Assembly (NCBI RefSeq): GCF_037975245.1
Contig: NC_092581.1
Coordinates: 6,105,501-6,169,500, forward strand
Source: Apostichopus japonicus
Taxonomy: Eukaryota; Echinodermata; Holothuroidea; Aspidochirotida; Stichopodidae
DNA length: 64,000 nt
Direction of reading: 5' to 3'
Shown: in pieces, positions 10,301 to 18,812 of the stretch
Position numbering within the stretch: the first letter of the stretch is position 1
Layout of the letters: every line of letters starts with the position of its first letter
Made by a program: the position numbers and the translations under genes
Notes under the pieces: model-generated
Seen by the model: only the letters and a program-made list of their open reading frames with translations
Database searches by the model: none
Told to the model about the DNA's origin: nothing

Positions 10301-13274
10301 GAAAAAATGCAAAAGTATCTTTTCATATTACTAGCTTGAAATCAATGATCTCAAGAAGGGCAATGTATGATGATCTCACAATGCTCTTATGCTTGACTTG
10401 TGTATGGGTCAAGTAGCTTATTGTGTAGGTCTTAGTAATTATAGCCAGTACAGTAGGTGTCTAAATCTAACAAACTGATAACTGCTACAAATTCTACATG
10501 AATTCCTGTATGAAGCTGTATGAAGTGGTGTATTTTACATAGAGTCCAGTATAAAGTAGAATAACACCATTCTGTTGTTAGGTTACCGATTGCATGTATT
10601 CACTATTGAAGGGACAATTATGGGGATGTCAGCATCAGATCAGTTTTACAAACTTATCAGAGCTGCTTGCTACCAGCCACCTGTCTCTGGAAGTATAGTG
10701 TAATGTGTCTCATGTTATCCTTACATTGCAGAAAGTCCAAAGAAGCGAATAGAGAAAGAAGAAGAAGAAGAAGAAGACTTTCCATTCTTTGGTCCTTCAA
10801 ATCCCAAACAGAGTCCTTCTCAATCAACAAAGCAACCAACAGGTGTTGTTAACAGTGTCAGAGACCTTCACAAGTATTCAAATTCTGGCAAATCTGACAA
10901 AAATGAGAAGAAAGGTAAAATTCAATTCTGCATTTGCTAGAACATTAGGTTAACTAGCAGAGAAATACTACTTAATCAGGGATCAGGAATAAAATGTGTG
11001 TTGTATTAATTTGCATGTGTGTTTATATTTTTGATGCATTGGCTGGTTAACATGATAACTCACCATGTCCTGCTTGTGTGAACTTCATACCTTGTGTGTA
11101 GTTATCTCTTAATCAGTTCTAGCTGGTTTTCATAATTGGTGGTCATCAGTGGCCAAATTATGAAAACCTGTTTAGAAAAATTGACTGAGGTAGTTTAGTA
11201 TTGATGGATCTCATTGATGGAAGATACATATCGTAGGTGCACAAGATTGAGTACCAGCTTTATACCAGTTTTGGCAAAAGGTCAGTTGAGGTCAAAAGTA
11301 GTCACTCTGAAAAGTGTTGACTAGTAATGTAGCAGGCCCGAGTTGATGTAAACTTGTGTATGTCAACTTAACATGCTTAAAGTGGTAATTTGTGGTAGTA
11401 AGTGCAGAGAAGAGTTGTTTATTGGCAGATTAAACTTGTTATAAACACCTACAGACAAACGTGGATAAAGTTAACATTTGCTATGGAACAGTGTTTGATA
11501 TGTACACAGCAAGCTATTACCACTGAGACTGGCCAGGCAGCCCCCCCACCCCTCTAGGAGAGCAAGAAATTCTTTGTGTACCATGAATCAATATTTCAGT
11601 ACTTCATTGCAGATGGAAGTGGGGGGTGGCAGGCATACTATTGAAAAGCCTAGCCTGTTCTTCCCCTACGTGTGGTTGATATTTGTCTTTAACTGTATAC
11701 CTGTGAATTTGGCACAGTGAATGTTACCTGAAGATGTGGACTGGTCCTTCTAGTGTTGCAATGCATTGCTTCAGAACTCTGAGATTGTGTAATTGACAGC
11801 ATCTACAGTATTTTATCTTTTCTCTTCTATCACTGGAAATGAACAAAATGTCTCTTGAATTAAGAATGTAGAATTTAAATGAAGAGTAAGTTTTTGATGA
11901 AAAGATTGCATGAAAGGATTAGTTCAGGTGCCATACATGTTTATCTCATATGAAAGAGGACAATAAAAGAAACACAATGGTGAAGAAACTGTTCAAATAT
12001 CTTTTTCTGTTAAGTAGATATTCAAGTTTGAAGTTCTATTGGACCGTGCAGAAAGTGCTCAAATCAGACTAGCTGTGATGTCACATCCTCACATTTCTGA
12101 AAAATCTTTGTTATTTTCTCAAAATATTTTGTGAGAATTTTATGACTTACAATCAAAAGATATGTCAGGAGATCTCATATTTGTCAGGGGAAGTGTTTGG
12201 GATTTACTATCTGAAGAATTTTTATTGAATTTGTTAAGATTTGTGAAAAAAATTGTAATGAATTTTTAATGAAATATATTCACACATGTTAAGGAAGTGA
12301 GGATGTGACATCACACCCTCACAGTTAGTCTTTCTACACCAGTCGTTTTCAAAGAAATTTTTGAAATCTTTAAAGCGTGATATCTCCTTAACAGAACATG
12401 CTATCTTGGTAGTTTCTTCACTGTTCTGTTTGTCTTTTTGAGCTCTTTTATACAAGAAAAACATCTTATACACCTGAACCAATCCTTTAAATGACATGTC
12501 TTACTGCTAATTATGGAATTAATAATCAATTGTTTTTTCACGTCTTTTCACATTTCTCTTCTATTTTCAGATAATGTCGTGTTCAATTCTAGTTGGAAAG
12601 ATGACATCGGAGAAAATAAAAGGAAGGCCTCAACAACTCAGAACGATGACTACCAGAAGAAGAAAGAACTTCTGCTGCAAAAGATGAAGGGCATTGATAA
12701 TTCAGAATCAAACGAAAGATCCAGTTCTGGAAAATCACAGAAAGATTACAAATTCAGTGAACCTGTCGAAAATTTACATCATGGAAGACCATCACACCCT
12801 GAGGTCAATCTGTCCCCCAGGAGCAGCCGTAAAAACCAGTCTAACTTCACTACGACCAACGGCAGACGAACATCCAAGGAAGATATCGATGTCGACGAGA
12901 TTACGTTCGGAAGCTACGCTCCTTCTTTTAGTAAACCAAAAGATGTAAATCAGGAAAAGCAAGCAGTGAAACCTAGTTCTGTCGACTCAAACAGCCTTGA
13001 CTCGAATGATAGAAATGTAAGGAGCTCCTTCGGGGGTGAAAACATCTTCTCAACATCAACAAAAGCCAAGCCAGTGGCAGACAGTGCAGGGTTGCCATGG
13101 GAGACAAATTCACGGCCGTCTCAAGGGAGGGCGACCTTCAATGCGAACAATAAACAAAATACGTTATTTGCAACGACTCCTTACTCGCAACAGAAAAGCC
13201 CTTTCGCAGCTAAACCCATCACTGCTGGAGCAAACGATGACATTGACGATGATATCGAAGAATTTATTCTGTAG
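3938..13274 (+). CDS. LCA5: Lebercilin (LCA5)-like ciliary coiled-coil protein, 8 coding exons
   Basis: Joined coding exons are 3938-4349, 5072-5592, 5964-6101, 7093-7674, 8339-8413, 9089-9131, 10732-10914 and 12571-13274. They total 2658 nt in consistent phase and give 885 residues. Every junction has GT/AG ends. The lebercilin domain spans about residues 171-375. It opens with ITQRMLSAKGHTINRL, continues as a long heptad-like Glu/Lys/Arg/Leu coiled coil through exons 2 and 3, and ends at the start of exon 4 with KEKELDVQNIYSHRISK, a close match to the end of the vertebrate lebercilin domain. The N-terminus (1-137) is Ser/Thr-rich and exon 4 is Glu/Lys-rich. The C-terminus is acidic (DDIEEFIL). 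Lebercilins localise to the ciliary axoneme and basal body, act in intraflagellar transport, and are mutated in Leber congenital amaurosis. The protein is longer than human LCA5 (about 700 residues) because of low-complexity tails. An LCA5L assignment cannot be excluded. Confidence 0.92.
5072..5592 (+). CDS. LCA5: LCA5-like, coding exon 2 (start of lebercilin domain)
   Basis: The acceptor AG is at 5070-5071 and the donor GTATGT at 5593. The exon completes a Gly codon with exon 1 and ends in phase 0. It carries most of the lebercilin coiled coil, including RRQERALTKFQDDE, which resembles the conserved RQEKAL-KFE segment of the family. Confidence 0.93.
5964..6101 (+). CDS. LCA5: LCA5-like, coding exon 3 (coiled coil)
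   Basis: This is a 46-codon exon, phase 0 at both ends, with acceptor TGTAG at 5959-5963 and donor GTAAGT at 6102. It encodes charged coiled coil (DLEKYTENMKKNHRRAEHQW onward) that continues the lebercilin domain. Confidence 0.92.
7093..7674 (+). CDS. LCA5: LCA5-like, coding exon 4 (end of lebercilin domain, Glu/Lys-rich region)
   Basis: The exon has 194 codons, with acceptor TTTTATAG before 7093 and donor GTATCA at 7675. The first residues complete the family signature ELDVQNIYSHR. The rest is a disordered Glu/Lys-rich segment. Read-through into the intron meets a stop at 7690. Confidence 0.9.
8339..8413 (+). CDS. LCA5: LCA5-like, coding exon 5
   Basis: This 25-codon exon (VFGNTNSDNGAYKPTWLFGN and five more) sits between CTATCTAG and GTAGGT in phase 0. 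The motif YKPTWLFG resembles a short conserved element after the coiled coil in lebercilins. Confidence 0.8.
9089..9131 (+). CDS. LCA5: LCA5-like, coding exon 6
   Basis: This is a 43-nt micro-exon (NKKDVEKKNDQQIK plus 1 base) between ATTTTAG and GTGAGC. It is supported because it keeps phase between exons 5 and 7. Confidence 0.72.
9519..10135. repeat. 22-bp minisatellite in LCA5 intron 6
   Basis: About 28 head-to-tail copies of a unit close to GACCGCACACTGCTGACTAT plus AA, with single-base variants (for example CTCAGCTGACT, CCCTGCTGACT) and occasional 1-bp length changes. It lies wholly between coding exons 6 and 7. Confidence 0.95.
10732..10914 (+). CDS. LCA5: LCA5-like, coding exon 7
   Basis: The acceptor ATTGCAG ends at 10731 and the donor GTAAAA is at 10915. 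The exon encodes a Glu run followed by DFPFFGPSNPKQSPSQS, a conserved-looking short linear motif in an otherwise disordered region. Confidence 0.82.
12066..12331. mobile_element. Inverted-repeat MITE-like element in LCA5 intron 7
   Basis: The left end AGACTAGCTGTGATGTCAC is mirrored at the right end by a reverse-complement copy (AGACTAACTGTGAGGGTGTG, then TGATGTCACATCCTCAC). The core of 17 bp is perfect in both arms. No clear target duplication is visible, so the superfamily is open. Confidence 0.6.
12571..13274 (+). CDS. LCA5: LCA5-like, last coding exon
   Basis: The acceptor TATTTTCAG ends at 12570 and the stop TAG is at 13272-13274. The exon encodes NVVFNSSWKDD, then KKKELLLQKMKGIDN (like the lebercilin 'K-LL-K-IDN' block), ITFGSYAPSFSK and an acidic C-terminal tail. 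Confidence 0.92.
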
Positions 13275-16200
13275 AAAAGAGGACCATTTCGTTTTATCGA
13301 TCATGTACATAACTAAGTATATTTGATGATTGTATTTATGAGCAAAGACTTAACAAAAGTATTAAAAGTTGTACCTTGACACTGTGTTGTATCTTTGTGC
13401 TTAATGTTTTTATGTATTCAAAGAAGAGGTCTGATGTAAAATATATATGTTATGTTATACAGAAATCATATAGTATTAATAATGCACACCTTGCTGAGTA
13501 ACAAACCTTGGAGGATATTAAACCAAAGTATTAGTTTGACACTCTTTGTGAAAAAGAGATTTATGTACAGTTTCAAGTAAATTATATTCATTTTCTTTTG
13601 CCTTGGCTGTTGTGATGCTAAAGGGTTTGAGACACATTAGATATTAGTTTGTTTGGTTTATACATGTTTAACTCACCCACTGAGCTATGTATTAGTGCAG
13701 TATCATCGAATATTAGTTACATATAGCTGAACAAACATTCTGACTATGTTTGTAATAGACATATATTTCACTATTACACTGTCATGAAACTTTCTGCTCT
13801 GGAGAACCATACCATTGTTCCCATAAAGGGGCCGAGGTGTGTGTGTGTGACGGAGAAATCGTCATAGTAATGAGCTGTTTGAGTTTGGGTTACAATACTG
13901 TTAATGTTTTAATCCCACATATACAGTACCTTAAATAGGCTAAATTGTAAAAATTTGCTGAAATTGACGTAACCAAACCTGGACACTGCAGAATGTTGCA
14001 TTTGTAATACTGTACACCAGGGAATGTTTAGTAATTATAGTATTGTAAGAGAGTGTTACTTATATAGATTATTGTAACTATTGTTTGGTTGCAACTATTT
14101 AGTTTAATCTGCTTGTAAATCACATTCAGCCAAAAACTATTTTATAGCTAACAAACTTATCATTTATGCCATATGTTCCATCTTTAACATGCTCAACGTA
14201 GAGAGAAATATTACTGACTAGTTTGGTGCCTGAATATTAATTTTCTTTCCTTTGTAGGTGCTCTGAATAATAATCTATATCTTAAAGTGCTATTAAGATT
14301 CAAAAGTTGATATTTTGTAAATGCACTTGTAACTTATTTTTCTTTTCTAGTTATAATTAGTAACAGTGGCAGATAAATCATTGTTTAGTGTTAATCACCG
14401 AACTGCTCATTAATTATTGAGACTTATGATCATAGCATGTACAAATAAAGGACAATGAGTGGTTCTTCCATGACCAATCCCCGTTATCTTAGGGTCTATC
14501 ACTGCTACTTAGGAGTTTCAATTATGTTTCCATTTTTCTGAGATGTCTGTTCTGTTCTGAGATGTCTGTCATTAGGGAGTACTGCTAGCCTGTGACTGCA
14601 TAGTTTGTTTCCCTTCCCTTGTCAGTGCTATGCCATGCAACATACACATATGCAAAGGGAAATTGATAATTGGTGATAATGATGTTTGATATAATATGTG
14701 TGAATACACCATCCCTTTAAAGCAGGGTGATTTTGTCATCAAACTTGATAATGCCATTGGTACACAAAGGCTGGGTGTTAGAAAAAAGTAACAAGTAAGA
14801 GAATGATCATATTCAAATTTGACATTTTTTTTTTCCTTTTGCAAATATTAAAGTAGTAGTATGGTTGGTAAGGAGGTTGCCATGATGGATGCGTCTATGT
14901 AATCAAGACAGGTTATTCACTGTCACTGGTTAGATGTGTATGTTCTTCGCTGACTTTGTTTGTGTAAGACTGTTTTTTTTCTGTTTTTTTTTGTGCATCT
15001 TTCATTAAAAGTTAATAATCATGATAATATTGTGGATCATTTATCAACGATATGAATGCACATTTTTCATGCAAGCAGTTATCGCGTAAGTACATAAGGA
15101 TATCTACCATAAATAAATGTATCAAAGCTTGCCATAGGGACTAAATCTAGCGTTTTCTTATGAGTATGATCTTCATAACCGCGGCATGTACTTCACAAAT
15201 TAGTTAGGATGATTAAAATTCTATCAATATTCTATCAGTCCATTTGATCCTGAATGTGAAGTCTCTTAATTTCTCAAAGTTTCAGTTCTAAGTTTTAAAT
15301 GAAACTGTTGCATATTTGAATATTGGTATTTGTAAAATTCATTGGTTCTTTCAATATCAAAAATTTCTGTATATTGGATTCGCGAACTTTTTCTAGACAA
15401 TTCGTACATTTTCAGCTAAATATTCGATTTTTTTCTTTCTGTTACATAAATTGAGGTCACAAATGTAACCTTTTTTTTATTTATAGTAAAACATGTATAC
15501 CAGTATGGCAAAGACTTTGATTTAGCAGGGATACAGATTTGAAAATAAATAATAAGAGACAATGTTATCAAAAATTCTTTCCATTCTTTTCAAAAGTTTC
15601 AAATAAGTAAAGAAAAGCATCCCGTGTAACCTACCCTGTTTGGATTTTGATAGACTTTTTAAGCTGTTTATTGATTTCGTTACTTTTGTTAGAATTCATT
15701 CCGTTGCCAGCATTTGCGGTCTTTTACTTCTTCTGTTGTATTGTCCTTTATTATTGTTGCAGACAACTTTCGTCTCTGAGATGTTATGCCGTTTTTGAAA
15801 ATTTAGGTTGACAATTCAATGAATTTTAGCAAAGTAACGAAATTAGCGACTCGCGACAAAAAGTTATTTGCAGACGGCAATATCATTTAGAAGAATAACA
15901 GAATAAGAAAATAACGACAACAACAACTTAACATTGGACAACAACAAAATCTCAGGTATAATCACTCAAAATCCCACACCCGTATAATCTGTTAATAAAT
16001 TAATAAAATAGTGCAGCCGGAGGCATATGTAATTATAAATAAAGCATAAAATTGGACGTAAACGCAGCTTAAAACAGTCAACATCTGGATCAGTCTTACA
16101 CAAACGCACACTGTCCGACTCTCTGTGAGTCTCCACGGATATGGCTTGCCATAGACGGCTTGCCATACACGTAAGGACGGTCGATTGAGTCGGGGGGTTG

Positions 16201-16540
16201 TGATCAGTTGGGCAATGTGTGGCAAGCTTTAAGTCTCGTCGATCTCGAAAAAACAACCACGGGTAATAAAATATACAGGTGGCATGCACCTAACGCCTTC
16301 GGTGGTGCACTGGTCTATATACTAGTATATACATCACTTCTTTACTATGGTATTTTAGATCAATGGTTTAATCCGGCATAGCAGATAAGATGAGCGTAGA
16401 TTTGCTATAGCGCCTGCGCACTGCTACGAACAACAAACACATACGTAGGCACGCGTTTGTGCTGGCGTCCGTTCTTAATTGTGGGTACGGAGAAGAGTCA
16501 GACATCCTATACGTCCAGCGACATACAACATCTTTACCTC
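13275..16540. other. LCA5-like 3' UTR and intergenic DNA
   Basis: AT-rich sequence without a recognisable gene. A candidate polyadenylation hexamer AATAAA is at 14444-14449. The remainder shows no repeat array or coding signal that I can support. Confidence 0.4.
14444..14449 (+). terminator. Candidate polyadenylation signal for the LCA5-like gene
   Basis: AATAAA about 1.17 kb past the stop codon, followed shortly by GT/T-rich sequence. Other variants (ATTAAA) exist nearer the stop, so the site used is uncertain. Confidence 0.3.
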
Positions 16541-16553
16541 ATGTGGTTTATAG

Positions 16554-18416
16554 TAGTAAGTAGTAGTAAGTTGAGTCTCGTCTATCCGACATGCTCAGTT
16601 ATTAACCTCCGCCACGTTTCACGATCTTGCGCAAGGTTTATTGCTTCCTCGAAATTATTAATAGTAACGTCCTTAAATTGGGACTTTATTTTTTCCAAGC
16701 AAGGTAGTCATGCACGGGCCTTCCTACTGGTTTAGCAGTATGTTTCAGTGCTTCTCTTAAAGCAGGGTTGTCAAACCTACGGCCCGCGGGCCACAGTCCG
16801 GCCCGCCGCAGGGTTGCGTCCGGCCCGCCAGAGATGATCTACGGTGCGAAATTTTAGTGAGCAGATTTATTGATAACAATTTGAAGCTATATAATCAATC
16901 ATTCGAACCTTGTGGGTCCAAAAAACTGCATACAGGTCAGTTTGTGTGACACTCTCTCAGCGGAGGAGAGGGGGCGGCTGAACTTTATTCATCTGTTTTA
17001 TCAGGAAGGAAAATAAATCAGTGCGCTCCGCGCGCAGTGCTCACATTTTGTTGCCTTGGGCTTCGGGCAAAAAATCGAAAAATCGAGCGTAGGGTTCATG
17101 CGGCCCCTCCTTCATCATAATCATTCCATGTGGCCCTCCTCTGCAAGAGGTTGGACAACCCTGTCTTAAAGCAACCTTTGCTGGAGCGTCCTCCGGAAGT
17201 CTTGCCACATGACCGAAAAATCTCAATCTTCTATGTGCGACTATGGTTGACCAAGGTGTTTGGTTGGTTTCACTGTAGAGCTCATCGTTTGATAACCAAT
17301 TGTTATTGGTCCATCTAATGTTGAGAATATTACGAAGTAGTCTCCTTTGAAAAGTGTCAAATTCGCGATCAAGATCCTTCGTTGTGCCCCACAGTTCGCA
17401 ATTGTACAAAAATACTCTTTAATAAAGCCTCAAAAATCCTAAGCTTAATGTTCCGGCTAATGTTTTTGCTTTTGAAAATGCTTGACAGTGTGTTGAAAGC
17501 TCCGTTGGTTATACCAATTCTTCGGTTAATATCGTCTTCGGTCCCCAGCAAGCTTCCAACATATTTACACTTCTTCCAACTGTCATTTCCTTTTCTTGTG
17601 ATTGAAAATTTCTTAGTTTTTGTGCAATTGATTTTCAGATTCCTTCCTGCCAGTTTCTCAGAGACTCGTTTTTCGATATCTTGCAGTATATGCTGACCAG
17701 TTGATGCCCAAGAGATATCATCAGCGTATTGTTGGTCTACTGTGAAAAAAGAATTAGTGGTGGTTGTGCTGTAATCATCATCAACTAACTGAGATGGCAG
17801 GATAACTGCATCGATATCATTATCATCTGATTTCAAAGAGTTGGCTAGATAAGTTATAAAAAATAGTGCGCTTGCACTATCTCCTTGTGGTGAACCAATG
17901 TTAGTGTTAAAAGGAAGTCCGAGTTTGACCTCTAGTTTGACTGTGTATGAGACGTTATCGATTAGCAGTGTTATCAGGTGAAGTTCGTCGTTGTCCAGAA
18001 CCTGCTCTAGGTCAGTTAGCAAGGATCCTCTTTGAATTGTGTCGCCACGCCTTGCTCATATCTAGCATCAATAGATTTATAGTGTAACCTATGGATGTTA
18101 TAGCTTTTTCTGATAACACTTTAAGTTCAGCTGTGCATGCGTCCTGAAGTGTAGGCAGTTTGGGTAATGGGGAGGATATGCTCATCAATTGACGGACGAA
18201 TCCTCCGGTTTTTGGATAGGAGTTAGGATTCCTTGTTTAATTTCAGTTGGGAAATCTCCTGATTCGGCTATACTATTTAAGATATTTGCTATGTGTTTGT
18301 GTGAGCATGGGGCATATTTGAGATGTTCGGCTGTGACCTTGACACAACCTGGGGTTTTATTATTTTTTAAGGATGAGACTGCTTGTTTAATTTCATCTTC
18401 ATCAAAGGGCGTGTTT
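16554..18416 (-). mobile_element. 5'-truncated non-LTR retrotransposon (LINE) fragment
   Basis: A 13-bp direct repeat ATGTGGTTTATAG flanks the insertion (16541-16553 and 18417-18429). On the minus strand the remnant reads as reverse transcriptase. It begins FDEDEIKQAVSSLKNNKTPG near 18400, followed by DMSKA, GSPQGDSASALFFITYL, QYADDISWAST, RRLLRNILNIRW, RRLRFFGHVARLPEDAPAKV and finally ETWRRLITEHVG with a stop at 16582-16584. A 1-nt frameshift near 18040 and others show that it is dead. The 3' end is a short repeat of CTTACTACTA. The family within LINEs is not certain. Confidence 0.9.
16763..17163. mobile_element. hAT-type MITE nested in the LINE
   Basis: Terminal inverted repeats are CAGGGTTGTCAAACCT and CAGGGTTGTCCAACCT. 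A perfect 8-bp target duplication TCTTAAAG lies at 16755-16762 and 17164-17171. The GGCCCGCGGGCC subterminal block is typical of hAT (Charlie-like) termini. At 401 bp it is non-autonomous. It interrupts the LINE reading frame between APAKVALR and EALKHTAKPVGRPV. Confidence 0.92.
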
Positions 18417-18429
18417 ATGTGGTTTATAG

Positions 18430-18772
18430 CGCCGTAATAATGTATTTGATAACTTCTTTGAGCCGCGCGCGCATCATGTATGAGAGCTATTTTGCGCGCG
18501 CGCTATACAACGAAAGCCACAAGACGCGACATCAAGCAAAAAGCTCACGCAATGTAGCCAGTACTAAACTATATATATGTACTCACCCGTTGTATACGCG
18601 CGCGCCCCTTGTTTTTGTACCTATTGTGACGAAGTAGTGGTAGTTCACATCTAAGGTGACAACAATGAAACAGTAAAACATATATACGACATATGTATTT
18701 TGCTATACAAGCGTTATATACGTACTTTCGAAAGCTTCAAGAAATCTTCGTGATTTTATCAAAAACATCAGA
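18430..18772 (+). promoter_or_regulatory. Putative promoter/5' UTR region of the PIM-like kinase
   Basis: Between the LINE boundary and the kinase ATG lie three clusters of alternating CG (GCCGCGCGCGC at about 18463, TTGCGCGCGCGC at about 18493, ACGCGCGCGCCCC at about 18596) in otherwise AT-rich DNA. Position and composition suggest a promoter, but no TATA box or start site can be assigned. Confidence 0.35.
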
Positions 18773-18812
18773 ATGAATCAAAAACTTACTTTTGATTTGC
18801 TTCGCTTGGCTG
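18773..18812 (+). CDS. PIM-like kinase, coding exon 1
   Basis: A short exon (MNQKLTFDLLRLA plus 1 base) that ends at a strong GTAAGT donor at 18813. The ATG is the first in-frame start and the phase matches exon 2. The short length makes this exon less certain than the others. Confidence 0.72.
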
